A DNA stretch of 64,000 bases, from the NCBI GenBank assembly GCA_964036665.1, contig OZ038533.1, positions 7,896,413 through 7,960,412 of the forward strand, given 5' to 3'. Numbering within the stretch: position 1 is the stretch's first letter; each line of letters starts with the position of its first letter. A program made the translations under genes and the position numbers. Shown here one piece after another: positions 49,464 through 62,023 of this stretch. Source of the DNA: Gordius sp. MW1 (Eukaryota > Nematomorpha > Gordioida > Gordea > Gordiidae). The notes beneath the pieces were generated by a model. The model searched no databases, was not told the DNA's origin, and saw only the letters and a list, made by a program, of their open reading frames with translations.

Positions 49464-50240
49464 AATGGGTGGTATTAACTCTGAATAATGGGCATGTTAG
49501 GATAAGAGACTAGATAGACTGCTCATGCCGTATGTTTCATATGGTAAATTGTGGGTCAAATTTTCCTCCATTTTGAAGACAAAATTCGCGCTATAACATT
49601 CCATTTACCTTCCTCACTAGTTTATAAAGAACGAACCTCAATAAATTAATATTATACAAATTTGAGAAGGCGCTCTATTATTAAACAAACTTTCATCTCT
49701 TTTTTTAAATATTTATGTATTGTTTAAATGATATTTATTTTAGAAGGCTGTTTTTGATATTTAAGATTATTTAATTTACAAAAATTACTAATATCTATAT
49801 AATTACTACTTTACCGTACACATTTTGTGCGTTGATGAGCATTCTATCTAGCCTATGGTTTGTATGCCCTTCTTTTTTATGACTGTTTGTCAACTATTTT
49901 GATGGTCAGTCCTTTTAACATTAATTCCATTTGTCTCTAATTTTACACATATCTTTAATTAACTTTTATGGTTTGATTTCATCCTTTATTTTGTGATTTC
50001 ATTTAAACGGGTCTCCCTCTTTTCATATTACAAAAATTGTCTTCATAATATTGTACGTTCAAATTCCTTATATAATTGTTACGTTTGCGTTCCTCATTGT
50101 TTACTTTTAACACCATCTTAGTATTTTCATCTCCGTAGACGTGTTGCTCTTGCTTTCTGCAAATAGCTCGTATCCAAATGGAGGCTGGGACGGGCCGCTT
50201 ACCGACTATAATTAGAAATCCGTTATAATTTAATTTAACT
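49464..50240. other. AT-rich stretch, nothing recognised
   Basis: No supported feature. A truncated GGCGTAGCC-type MITE end follows at about 50255-50321 (CTCCATTCTGGCTACGCCCA). Confidence 0.4.
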
Positions 50241-50557
50241 ATGGCTAAAAAAAGTTGATAATTCTGCTCCTCCCTAGATCATTACTGCCTCCCTCTAGCT
50301 CCATTCTGGCTACGCCCACACCAATAAGGGTTATGTTATCCTTTCACATATCTTATATGGCCCTCACATATATTACTAACAGCTATTTCTCCAAGTTAAT
50401 TCCAAACAAATCTCTTAAAAACTTTATTAAACGTCTTTTCAAGATCGGTAAAACACATGTATAACTAAATATGGTTAAAAGGTCAAAGCGAATAACGGTA
50501 TACATGGAGATGGAGATGAACGTTAAAGGCACCCCATCGCTAAATGACCATCTAAAG

Positions 50558-51331
50558 CAGGGGTAGGCAATGCGGCGCCCGCGGGCGCCATGGCGCCCCC
50601 GATCGATTTTTAATGCGCCCTCGCTGGACTAATGTAAATGTATGATAGAGCATATCTAATAACACCCACGTATTTTTTGTTAGTGTGTGATCGTATTTCG
50701 AATATAATACGCGTAGACCGTGCATTTAAAACTACCAAGTAATCCGAAATAATTCTTTTCTTTCAAAACCCTTCATGGATAAATGTAAAAGAAAAAGAAC
50801 ATATTATTCTAACGATGAATAAGAACATCTATATTGTTTCGTTAATAACAAAGGGAAGTGTATTTGTTTGTTGTGCAATAATAGTGTTGCGATTCCCCAG
50901 AAAAGTAATATTGAACGACATTTTAAGACCGTTCATACAAATTTTGATAGTGACTATCCAATGAACTCTGAAATTAGAAGACAAAAAATTATTTCTTTAA
51001 AATCTTCAAGAACTAACGAGCAAAGCTTTTTTACTAAACCACTGCAACAACATAAAGCAGCAACGATCGCGTCATATAAAATATCGCATTTGCTAGCTAA
51101 GAATAAAAAACCATTTACAGATAGATTATAAGAAATTAGCTGAAAATATGGACACCCAAATTTCACACTGAATTATATGTATCATTAAGTATGACACCAA
51201 CAAAATAAAGTTATAAAAAATCTGTTTTTTGATGCCTATTTATACCTGTTGATTATGTGTAAAATATGCGCCCTCGGTGATTTTCAAATTTAGTATTGCG
51301 CCCTTAAGGACAAACAGGTTGCCGACCCCTG
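50558..51331 (+). mobile_element. Internally deleted hAT transposon
   Basis: Exact octamers ATCTAAAG flank it (50550-50557, 51332-51339). Terminal inverted repeats are CAGGGGTAGGCAA and its counterpart TTGCCGACCCCTG. GC-rich GCGCCC motifs sit just inside both ends. It contains the N-terminal coding remnant of a hAT transposase. Confidence 0.92.
50823..51131 (+). pseudogene. hAT transposase N-terminal remnant with BED zinc finger
   Basis: An open stretch of 103 codons reads YCFVNNKGKCICLLCNN, then SNIERHFKTVH. This gives Cys-x2-Cys and His-x4-His with the spacing of a BED-type DNA-binding finger. It is followed by SFFTKPLQQHKAATIASYKI and AKNKKPFTD, the segment that precedes the catalytic domain in ZBED5- and GTF2IRD2-like hAT transposases. 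The stop comes where the catalytic region should start, so the element is dead. Confidence 0.85.
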
Positions 51332-51344
51332 ATCTAAAGTATCC

Positions 51345-51680
51345 AAAAGTAGACAAATATACCGTTCGGGTTGAAATTTTTAAAATGCCTTAGGGTTGGG
51401 TCGGGTTCAGGTTAAAATTTCTAATGCCTTCGGGTCGGGTCGAGTTTAAATTGAGAATTTTAAAATGCTTTCGAGGCGTTAAGCTAATGCTCTAGGGTGG
51501 CTCTATTAGTTAATTTCTATAAAATTTTTATTCAATTCAAACGCCCACTAGGCGAAGCTGGCAAGAGGGGGGCATAAAATTTTTTTACTTATAAAAATAT
51601 CATTAACTCTTTAAAATTTCCTCTTTTTGCCCTCCCTAAATTCCAAAATTGTTATGAGCATCACCCCCCCCCCTTGCATT
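51345..51680. repeat. GGGTCGGGT-rich fragment and a degenerate MITE
   Basis: GGGTTGGGTCGGGTTCAGG and CGGGTCGGGTCGAG near 51393-51450 resemble the arms of the element at 49088. A G-run and C-run pair at 51540-51675 resembles the GGCGTAGCC-type MITE interior. Borders are unclear. Confidence 0.4.
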
Positions 51681-51689
51681 ATTAAATAT

Positions 51690-53351
51690 TAAAACTTTTT
51701 ATTATTAAGTTTAGCAAAAACAAGCAAGATAGCTCATTTATAAGGATTTTATGCAGACTTTCATATTTCGCCACTCTCTCTCAATTTCGTCATTTTATTT
51801 TCACATTTTATAAATGGTAAGCTTATGTATATTTAATTGTTTTAGATAAATTTGTGGGTTATATGTACATAGTAAAAGAAAAAAGAGTGATTAGGTTTTT
51901 TACACCTTTTAAGATTTAATTGTAAGTTGCACTAGTAGGAAAAAAACCAATTTATTAACTAAATTTTTGACGGTGGTTTGAGACCTCATGTCATCTGAAA
52001 ATGCTGTAAAAAATTTATTAATGATTATTTTGATTTATTTTTATTATTATTTTAAGATTATACTAGTTAATAGAACTTTAGAAATACAAATAAATAATTA
52101 ATATTCATTTTCAAGTGTTGAATAAAAAATTATAATAATTTAGTTCATTTGTAATTTGGATGATATTTAGCAAGAGAAATTGGGTTCTCCATTCTTTACT
52201 TAAAAATTTTTTAAATAAAAGACTTAAGAAAAAGCATGGGGGCTCTTGGATAAAATGCGTCACGCATATTAATAATGTATCACGACTATTTAAAAAGCGG
52301 TAACAGTTTTGATAAAGTTTAGCTAATTTGTTATTATAGTAAAATAATTTATAAATTATAATTTATAAAGATAACAGATGATTCCTATTATTGTAATTAT
52401 TTCGTAAATAAATTAAATAAATAGGGACTAAATATTAAAAAATAGTTTAAATACTAAAAGCCAAACTTGGTATCGATTTTTAAAAAAATTGTTACCTTTA
52501 TCGTATTCAATGTACATATGAAAAGGAATTGAATTAAAGGTGGTGGGCTGGCAACAAAAAATATGGCAATGTCATGGTGCTTTAGCGTTGTTTATAGATA
52601 CTATTAATAACGTTAGAGTAAGTGGCTTTAGGACATACTAATTATAAGGCAGAAAGAATATCGATTAATAAAACGAAATAATATTTATCGTTAAAATGCT
52701 ACTTTTAAAATTGTGTATCATCTTCATCAATATTAATACAACGGAATAATATTATTTTCTATTTAAATGCTACTTATGCAATTTTAAGTAACTATAGATT
52801 TAATAAAATTAAATAATTTTTTTATCTATTTAAATGCTAATTTTGCAATTATATGTGTATATACTAATAAAACAATAGGGTCTTTGGGGGAAGGGGGTCA
52901 GGGGCGTTGGGGGCTATGCTCCCAATTATTCGCCAAGGTTCCGACCTGGACCCGTATTTTCTTCTTCTGACTTAAGGCTAGTTCTTGGGTACTGTTCTTA
53001 CAAAACTCGTCCGCACTCCTTTTAAATTTAGCATTTGCTATACAATGTATGGCAAGGACAAGGAGGCGAAAAGGGGGGGGGGGTGGATTATGTCTATAAA
53101 GAGGAAGAATTTATTCTGTGCTAAATGGTCGAACAAAAAACAGGGGTTAGACTTAAAACAAATGTAGTGAGCATTAATCATTTAGGCAACAAAGTGCATA
53201 TCATTGTTTGTGACAGGCGGTACAAAAACAAAAGCACCAGTCACCAGGCTAAGGACGAGGTAAGAGCAATGAACATAAATTTGCATGGTTCGATATTCGC
53301 TTAAACATGTATTATTAGTTAATAAAAATATTTAAGGAATGAGTTAATTAA
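51690..53351. other. AT-rich stretch with short G-runs
   Basis: No gene is seen. G-tract clusters occur near 52878-52912 and 53070-53085. Confidence 0.4.
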
Positions 53352-53700
53352 TAATAATGTTGGAATTTATAGAGAAAATATTAGAAAAGTTAATAATTTT
53401 GGCAATAACATATGCTTACAATGTAAATCCGCAAATTAAATTTTGGCTCGGGCGAGGTCAAAATTTTTAGAAAGAAAAATGTAGATTTGCACTATCAAAA
53501 TCGGCCATTATTAATTAATCAAATTGTTAGACCGATTAGGAAAATAGTAGAAAATAAGTAAATTAAACAATGTTAGTACCTATAGAAAATATAGTTGAAA
53601 ATAAATGGTTTTAGCAATAATATAATAATCGTTTACAATGTAAACCCGCGAATTTGGGCTCGGACAAGGTCGAAAATTTTGGCAGGGAAAATGTTATTCA
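53352..53700 (+). repeat. Two-copy direct repeat, about 210 bp apart
   Basis: GCTTACAATGTAAATCCGC...TTTGGCTCGGGCGAGGTC (first copy) and GTTTACAATGTAAACCCGC...TTGGGCTCGGACAAGGTC (second copy) share order and spacing. Function unknown. Confidence 0.6.
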
Positions 53701-54452
53701 CTACCATTTAATACGAGCCCTAACGTTGATTGTGGACTTTGTTGCGTAAACGGAGGGAGCCAAGAGGAGAATTAGGGGGGAGGGCAAATTGGAATGGAGC
53801 GAGGGGAGGGGGCAAAAAGGGGGCAGGGGGGGGGCAATGGTCCAACGCTTAGCAGGGGTCAGAAAAAAATATATATTTTTTGCCCTAAAGTTAGCCACAC
53901 ACACCAAAACATTAAAAAAAAAGCCAGAAAAAATAAAAAATTAAGTGAGGTCAAGAAAAAGGATAAAATGGTTGATTTTTGGCTGAGTTTAAACTTAAAC
54001 TGGTTATTTTGTTAATATTCTGAACTTGAACCTTACAATATAAATGAACTAGTTCATCACAAAATTTAATATTTAAAATGTTTATTAGCCGATTATAATT
54101 GTTTTTATAAACAAAAACGATTTATTAAGCGCGCATTTTTGATATTATAGAAAACATCAACAAAGCTTGTAATAATGTCAGTAAGAACCCTTAATTTAAT
54201 TTATGTGATATATAGCGCCTTTAATTAGAAAAGATGAATAATGAATATTGATAGTGAATCTAATATATTTGATTTTATTATCTTTAATTTTATTATCCAA
54301 AAATCGAAATAAAAATATAGAATTTTGAATGAAATGTATTCAATATTGCCATTAAATACAGATACAATTTGGAAATCCTACATATACGACGTGATAACTC
54401 CATAAAAGCAATCATTGAAAACTTTGTAAAACTGAATAATACCTTATTGTAG

Positions 54453-57400
54453 AGCTGTTAAGTAACTAGTTACATGCAACTAGTTCCTAGTGTAATCAGT
54501 TACTTTTACTTCAGAGGATCTGAAACTGTAATTAGTTACACTAATTCAATAATTAATCAATTAAAGTTACAGTTACTTTTAATAAAATTCAAACATAATC
54601 AAATTAAATAATATAGTTACACATCTAGTTTGAGTTCATCACTTTAAATTTAAATTTCCTTTGCGAATAAGATTTAAATATTTAATATTTTGAATAGATA
54701 ATCCTATTAAAAAATTACAAGTATAATAATTTATTATTTTAATAAAAGTGGTGTCAAATAGAGGCAATAATTAAAGGGATTTATAAAAGGTATACAAATA
54801 TATAAATATTAAATTTAAAATATTTTAGATTTCCCGATTTATATAGTTTGGATAATTCGGTTGCAGTGATTCTACTCCAATTTTTAAAAGGACATCGATC
54901 CGTCTTCTTAAATTATATTAATTTATTGATCCCTCACCCAGGACCAGGAGGAACGACAAGACATATTTGAATCTACTAATAGGTTTTTTTAAACATGCAA
55001 AGTCGGAAAGGATCCAAGAGTTTATTAACACTTTTACTAATTCTAATAATAATGATGGATCTTGAAAATATATGATAATTTTTTTAAATTGAAAAAACCT
55101 TTTATTAAATTCAATATACCCCTGCCATACAGTGCCCCCGTCGTGCGCCTATTTAGTCTTGGTAAACGAATATTTTTTAAAAGCGGACAACCTTATTAGA
55201 CGGCAATATAGAATATGACATTTTATTGAAATTGAATCATTTTTATTCCAATATATGAATATATTGTATTAAAAAAATTGTTTTTAATTTGCCCGAGTAA
55301 CTTTAATACGCAAATAAATTTAATTATTGAGGTAAAACAAAAAAATGAAAAAATAGACCTATAGAGGAAACTTTGATCTACAAGTATCAATTGTTATTTT
55401 TCTGCATAAATAAAAAATGCCCTGGCAACATATCCTCAAAATAGGTTAAAATAAGCATTTCTTGCCCCGTTAATTTCGTTTATCTAAAAAATTGAAAGTT
55501 TTGGGAAAAAACTAAAAATATTTTATTTTTCAGCGCAAAATTCTCTGTCATAATTATTGGTCTAAATGCGATGCGGGATGGAATCACAAAGTCAATATTT
55601 GTAGACCTGTTTTAACTTTATATAAAATTTCTTTTGTCAACTTGTCCAGGTTGTTGTAACGGATAATTGCAAAACTAGCTAAATAATTCCCTGCAAATTA
55701 ATAATAAACGTTGCTTACTCCTAATTTGTCTGACCCTAATCCGACGCCAAAATCCTTGTTAATTACTATTTATTTTTGTTGCTTATTTTCGTTGATCTAG
55801 GGCCCGTCTTAATATAGGATTCAACTTCATGGCGCCATATTTTTGTTTGTCTAAATATGCGATATACATGTCGTGGAATCAATAATTTTAGTTTGGTTAA
55901 CATATGAATATGCATTAATAAGCGTAATTAAAGGGTAAATATTTGTTTTACGAGCAAAAACACAAAAATAGAACAAAAATGAAGTGACGCTCGTATAAAG
56001 ACAGAACTATATTTTAACGTGTATTCGTTTTTTTTGCATCTATGCAAAATCGCATTTTAAGACGCACCCTTACTTGTTGAAGCTCATTCCACATTTAATC
56101 TATGTGACCCCGGCCCGAGGCTAAACAACGATATCGCCTTAATATTTGCCGCAGACACTAATGACCGCTGTTTAAATTTAATTTGTCTGACTTCGGCCAG
56201 AGGCCAGCTATTTATATTTTTGTGCTCCTAGATTTTGGCCCTTTTGGTACCTTACTTCAAATATAGAATTTTCCACAATTTTTTTTTGGCTGAAAATAAT
56301 TGATGACCGTTCCTCGTTTAAAGATCAACCATTTTGTATTTTTTTCTGGGCTTAACTTGATTCTTAATTTATTGCAACTTTTTTTGTGCATTATTGTTGG
56401 TGTGATAACTTTTATCTCCAGACAGTAGTTATCTAAGGCTTTATATATTTAATAAATGATAATTTTAAATAGAAAAATCGTAGATTTAATTTAAACTGTT
56501 TCATTAGAATTTGCAAAATTTACTTTTGCGTTATTAGATGAAAAAATTATAAGTCCAAAGAGGAATTTTCCTGTCACTATTCAAGAAATCCAAAAAATAT
56601 CTATAAGAATTTTTATTCTATCTTTCCTTTCTCCCCCTATGGGTTAAATGAAGTATGCCACAATGCCCTTCTTCTTGTAATAAAGAAAAGGAATTTTAAT
56701 TTGTTTAATTACACTGGTCAACTAGAAGTATAAAACTTACCGGCAAACTGTTTCCAGATTCTGGTAGAGTTTTTCATAGTGAATACGTAGTAGATGAACA
56801 AAAACATAATTTCTAGTGTTAAAGGGAAGGGAGAGCGATCTTAAGTCTGGGGCAATTCGTTAATGTAAAAGGATATGGATCAATTAATTTTGGATATAAC
56901 TCAAAAATTTATTATGTTAGGATTTAAAAAGATTTGTAATGGATCCTTTCCCCTTTATTTATAAATTTAATTTATTAAATTGAAACTTACCGATAGATTT
57001 GCATGCAGTTGACGTTTGAAAAACGCTAAATTTGCTGTTAGTGCATTAACACTTTTATAAATTCTAATAATTATGATTGATCTTTAAAAACATATTATAA
57101 TTTTCCTAAATTGAAAAAACTTTTTATTAATTCAATCCACCCCTACCATCCAGCGCCCCCGTCGAGCGCTTTTTAGTCGTCGTAAGCTAATATTTAGTGA
57201 AAAGCGGAGAAGCTTACGACGATTAGAATATAACGTTTATTTGAAATCGAATTACCATATATTACCGTGTAATTTTTATTCCAATATAATAAATAATATT
57301 TTAAAAAAATGGTTTTTTTTTATAAATTTGAGTAATTTTCAAGTAACTTAATTTCATCAGGTAAGTAAATGGAACTGTATTCAGTTACTTTTGAAAAAAT

Positions 57401-57477
57401 GTAACTGTAATTAGTTACATTTTTTAGAGTAACTCCAACATAACTAGTTACTGTGGAAAAGTAACTTTAACAGCTAT
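54453..57477. mobile_element. Composite element with AGTTAC-rich termini
   Basis: The left end TAGAGCTGTTAAGTAACTAG and the right end GTAACTTTAACAGCTATA are imperfect inverted repeats. Both ends contain many AACTAGTTAC/GTAATTAGTTAC motifs. A diverged direct repeat (about 55020-55300 and 57045-57345, sharing AGCGCCCCCGTCGAGCGC-type sequence) brackets a block holding another dispersed repeat (55330-56700) and a partial Harbinger-like copy (from 56712). No matching target duplication was found, so limits are approximate. Confidence 0.6.
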
Positions 57478-57489
57478 AGGTATAACATA

Positions 57490-58490
57490 TAAAATTGATT
57501 TCAGATATAATTAAACTTCTTTAATGATTCACACTACCTACCGTTTTTCATTTGACTCAATTATAAGTATTATTTAACTTATTGTCGTTGTTATGTCAAA
57601 TACTATTTTTACTCGCCATAAATCGAGAATTTGTTAAAAAAAATAAAACTAGATATTTTGGCCGTTCTCTGTCTTTAAAGTTTTAAGTGTCTATCTCCAG
57701 TTTCTCATTATTAAAAATACTCAGACTCCATTTGAAATAAAGTATTAGGAACTAGATACCTGAATTTATTTATTAACAACTCTATAAAGGGCAAAAATTC
57801 CAAAAATCACTAAAAATGTAATAATAATTTTTGCGTGTTTTAAGTTACTAAATATATGGTAGGCGATAATGGTCCTCATATCGATGGATTTGAAGATTTT
57901 TTTGTAAAAACACTGGCATTATAAATTCTTGAAACTAATGGTCTTGCTGAAAGAGACATTAGGACAATTGAAACAAAGCTAATACAAATAAAAAGTCGGG
58001 CGATAATGCGACTTTTGTGAAAACGGGTCTAAGTCCTGCCAAAATGCACTTTTATATCGACGGATCCTAGCAACGTTGAGTCAGATCAAAATGGCCACTC
58101 CCAAGAGGTTTTAGAACTTCCTATGAAACCAAATAATTATATGGGCCAAATTTTTTGATTATAAATTTTGGAAACTTCTATAATAAATAAATATAAAAAA
58201 GCACTTATACACTGTGTTTTTCCCTTTATCCTTGTTACTATTTTTGTGGTCAGATTGGCATTTGTTATAACACGTAATTAGAATAAGTCTTGAACAATTA
58301 ACTCTACTTGATGCTGTTCTGTTACCTTGCTTGCGAGGCTGAGTATTTCCTAACATTGTGTTAATATGAATCAAGTACTAAAATACTTAACTTTAAAATT
58401 ATACTGCGGTTATTATAGTGTTAACTCCCTCCCCCAACATGACCATTGGCTTTTAAAAGGTCATCCCCTCTATTTGCTTTATCCAACAAA
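57490..58490. other. Stretch without recognised features
   Basis: AT-rich with scattered frames only. Nothing conserved is seen. Confidence 0.4.
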
Positions 58491-58500
58491 ATAATAACAC

Positions 58501-58683
58501 CATGGGCGTAGCCACGGGGGGCGGCTGCCCCCCCCCTAATTTACAAAAAAAAAGTTTAATGCAAAAGCTTTAAAAAATACAAAAATGTATGTTTTGCCCC
58601 CTTCTAATTGAACTTTTAAACGTTCTGTACCCCTCTAATTGAACCTTTAGCCCACCCCCTTTTAAGACCTGGCTACGCCCATG
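58501..58683. mobile_element. GGCGTAGCC-type MITE, well-preserved copy
   Basis: CATGGGCGTAGCCACGG at the left and CCTGGCTACGCCCATG at the right are good inverted repeats. ATAACAC occurs on both flanks (58494-58500 and 58685-58691), a near-complete target duplication. Confidence 0.78.
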
Positions 58684-58965
58684 GATAACACAGGTCTACA
58701 AAAAAGCATCCAGCAATCCGAATAATAATATTATGACAGAGAAATTGGCGCTGAAAAATAATATAATTTCTACAAATACAAATTTTTAAATATACGAGGT
58801 TGAAAGTGCCAAAAATGCCCTTTTTAAGCCTTTTTGAGGCTATAACGGTATTTTTAATATTTGATGAAAAATAGTAATATATTCATGTAGATTATAGTTT
58901 CATCTATAGGTCCATTCTTTTATTTTTTTATATCACCCTTATACTTAAATTTATTCGCTTTTGCC

Positions 58966-59271
58966 TAAACCCCTTATCCATATCAAAATTCGTCCCACGA
59001 TATCTGGTAAACGGAGTACATTAGAGTTCAAACTGCGTACGCGATGTTTACTAACACATATCTCTCTCCCTTCACCTACTCTCTTCCCTTTCTTCTCCAC
59101 TCCCGTCCCCTTCATGTGTGCTTGGATAGATATAAGAGCGGGGTAGAAGAGATGGAGAAAGGGAGAGAGAGAAGTGTAACTAAACAGCGCGTGTATAGTA
59201 TGTAGATGTACTCTAATGTACTCCTTTTTCCAGACATAGTGGGACGAATTTTGATAAGGGGAAGGGGTTTA
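58966..59271. mobile_element. Palindromic MITE with TA-type ends
   Basis: TAAACCCCTTATCCATATCA...ATTCGTCCCAC at the left and its complement at the right (GTGGGACGAATTTTGATAAG...GGGGTTTA) form an inverted repeat of about 100 bp per arm, around an AGAGAGGGA-rich centre. A TA dinucleotide borders each end, which would fit a Tc1/mariner-type duplication but cannot be distinguished from terminal bases. Confidence 0.65.
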
Positions 59272-59310
59272 CAAAGACGCGAATATTTAAATACGGAGGT
59301 GTAACAAAAA

Positions 59311-59445
59311 ACTCGGGCCTTCGGCCCTCGTGGGAAGGGGGAGAAGGGAAGGGGAAGGGGAGGAGGGGAAGGGAAGGGGGGACGACTCATCTATACTCCA
59401 TATAAATGTATCATATTTGCTATGCAATTTATGGGCGAGAAAGGT
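59311..59445. repeat. G-rich dispersed repeat, second copy
   Basis: Matches 13420-13560 closely, including CGGGCCTTCGGCCCTCGTGG and GACGACTCATCTATACTCC. Confidence 0.75.
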
Positions 59446-59734
59446 GTATTGTTTTCAAGAATAATAATTTTATCATAAATATTTTTATAACAAATTTGTT
59501 ATACCTTTGTTAGAATATAGCTAATATTTAATTTCAGACAATTTATCTCCCTTAAAAAACTTAGGAAGAACGTCTAGCTGGGTTGTGAGGAGATAACTCA
59601 CTTCTATTTAAATTCGTGATTTGTGACTATTTGTGTCTCTTACTTGACTAATTAAAATTCCTTTCATACCAAGAATTAACAAATAAACTAGTAATTTAGA
59701 GTATAATAATTTTTTCATACAATAAAATACACCG

Positions 59735-60310
59735 TTATTTTTTTCATTGGTCAGTAGTCAGCGGACGGCCAAAAAGTCATATAATCAATGGTATTAACAA
59801 GAACAATATATTAATTTAATTAAAAAAAAATACTTAAAACATATGAAAGAGTTAAGATAAGAAGAGTATAGTGAAATGCAGTAAATTAATAAATGGGGTA
59901 AATCACTAAGTTTAAAAACGGGTATATGTGCCAAAATTCAAAAATATTTAAAATTAGGCGTGTAACAAACATTATATTATAAAACATCACAATGTTAAGA
60001 TTTTGCAGAATTGTTGGGAGAAATTTTTTGTTGAATTCGAACAATTTTTAATTAAAAATATCAGAACAAAATTTTAACAGCAATAGAAGATGTTTGGATT
60101 CACATTTTGGCCAATGGTCATTTTTTTCCTTTGGTCAGAAGCCAGGACACGTTAAAAGTCGATATAAATACATAAGAGTCAAAAAAAAGAAAAAAAAAAT
60201 TCGATTCACACTTTGGCCAGTGATCATTTTTTCCATTGGTCAGCAGCCACCAGACGGCCAAAAAGTCATATTATCAATGGTATTAACAAGAACATTATAC
60301 AAATTTTCCA
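59735..60310 (-). repeat. SINE-body units without heads
   Basis: Unit remnants at 59735-59830, 60105-60190 and 60210-60310, recognised by CATTGGTCAG, GGACGGCCAAAAAGTCATA and AATGGTATTAACAAGAACA. Confidence 0.65.
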
Positions 60311-60349
60311 TTTAATTAAAAAAAACGGGATTCGACCCACATTAAAAAT

Positions 60350-60628
60350 AGAGGCATAGGCTTTTGTAGGGAGGGCATAGGGTAAATATCAATGTTAACC
60401 AATTAAAAAACGAAAAATTAAAAATTTCGATTTATTTGGCCAATGGTCATTTTTTTCATTGGTCAGTAGCCTGCGGACGGTCAAAAAGTCATATTATAAA
60501 TGGTATTAACAAGAACATAATATTAATTTAAAAAAATTAAAGAAAACATTTGTCCCCTCCCTGACTTGAACCCGACACCACCAGTTAACAAGCCGGCGCT
60601 ATAACCACTTAACCATGGTGGCTTTAAA
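60350..60628 (-). mobile_element. tRNA-derived SINE, best-preserved head
   Basis: On the minus strand the head reads GCCACCATGGTTAAGTGGTT with an A-box-like region. An anticodon-arm-like segment (GCCGG...CTGGT) and a B box GGGTTCAAGTC follow. The acceptor ends do not pair, and the pseudo-anticodon loop has 8 nt, so it is a SINE head and not a tRNA gene. The body and 3' end are as in the copy at 13601. Confidence 0.78.
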
Positions 60629-61352
60629 ATAGTAGAAGTTATTATGTTATTTATATAGATAATGAAATAATAAAGTTGTGTTTTATGTTTAGAAAATCAA
60701 TATATTTCGTCGGTCAGTAGCCAGCGGACGGTCAAAAAGTCATATTATCAATGGTATTAACAAGAACAAAATATTAATTTAATGTAAAAAAAAAAATTAA
60801 AAAAAAGGTTTTTTTTTGTTTTAAAAAAGGGCTAAATTCTTAAACTACCCGTCCGATTCGCTCGAAACTTTACCTGTAGGTGCCCAGGGCGGCCAGGGGT
60901 AAAATAACCTTTTCAGATTCCTAAAATACCTTTTCATTTTAAAAATATCGGACATTTCCCTGCCACACGTGCGGTGTAATATCTATGACACGTAGAAAAA
61001 TTTTACTAATTATATAAACTTACGCGCGCCATCTAATAAAGTACAATTCGTGTTTTAATAGTTTAATAGTAGATTGAATTTAATTAGAAATAACAGGCTA
61101 TGATTATACCTTTGAAGGAGGTTTCGAATTTTGTGTTAGTTTCTATCAATATATTTTATCGTAAATTAGAATCTAATACCTATATTTTTTAAATATTACT
61201 TTTTAGGTTTTCTATGAAATCACAATCTAATTAAATGAAATATATTAACCCAATAAAAAAATATATATGCATTTATAAGGTTAAAAATATATATTACATA
61301 GTTGGCTGTCTGTTAGACCATCTATAATAAATTTTTAGGTTATATATAAAAT
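60629..61352. repeat. Long duplicated block, paralogue of 13876-14600
   Basis: It runs collinear with the TRIP12-intron block and directly into TTTGGCCAATGG, with no Helitron. It therefore represents the empty site for the element at 14601-16424. Confidence 0.85.
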
Positions 61353-61930
61353 TTGGCCAATGGTCATTTTTTTTCATTGGTCAGTACCAACAGATACTCT
61401 ATAAGTCAATGATAGCCAAAAAAACGGATAAAAAATTTTTGATGCTCACTTTAGCCAATGGTCATTTTTTTCCATTGGTCAGCAGCCAGCGGACGGCCTA
61501 AAAGTCATATTATCAATGGTATTAACAGGAACAATCATAAGAGTCAAAAAAAACCGGAAAAAAAATTTCGATTCACAATTTGGCCAATGGTCATTTTTTC
61601 CATTGGTCAGCAGCCAGGACACGGTAAGAGTGGATATAAATTCATAATAGTCAAAAAAAACGAAAAAAAAAATTTCGAATCACATTTTGGCCAATGGTGA
61701 TTTTTTTCCATTGGTCAGCAGCCAACGGACGGCCAAAAAGTCATAATAGCAATGGTAGTAACAGGAACAATCATAATAGTCAAAAAAAACGAAAAAAATA
61801 ATTTCGATACACATTTTGGCCAATGGTCATTTTTTTCCATTGGTCAGCAGCCAACGGACGGCCAAAAGGTCTTATTATCAATGGTAGTAACAAGAACAAT
61901 CATAAGAGTCAAAAAAAACTCCGGGATTCG
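61353..61930 (-). repeat. Tandem array of SINE-body units
   Basis: Five units start near 61354, 61454, 61581, 61688 and 61817 (GGCCAATGGTCATTTTTT, then TGGTCAGCAGCCA), with AGTCAAAAAAAACG between them. The order parallels 16425-16860. Confidence 0.8.
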
Positions 61931-62023
61931 AACCCACAAACTAGTTAAATTAATTAAAATTAAAAGTAAACAGCGTGACAAGACATTCGGTGCAAGACAC
62001 CAAAGAGCACCCATATCAGTAGA

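Noticed and set aside
60551-60628. Possible tRNA gene on the minus strand
   Set aside because: A and B boxes are present, but the acceptor stem does not pair and the loop has 8 nt. The sequence continues into a repeated SINE body.
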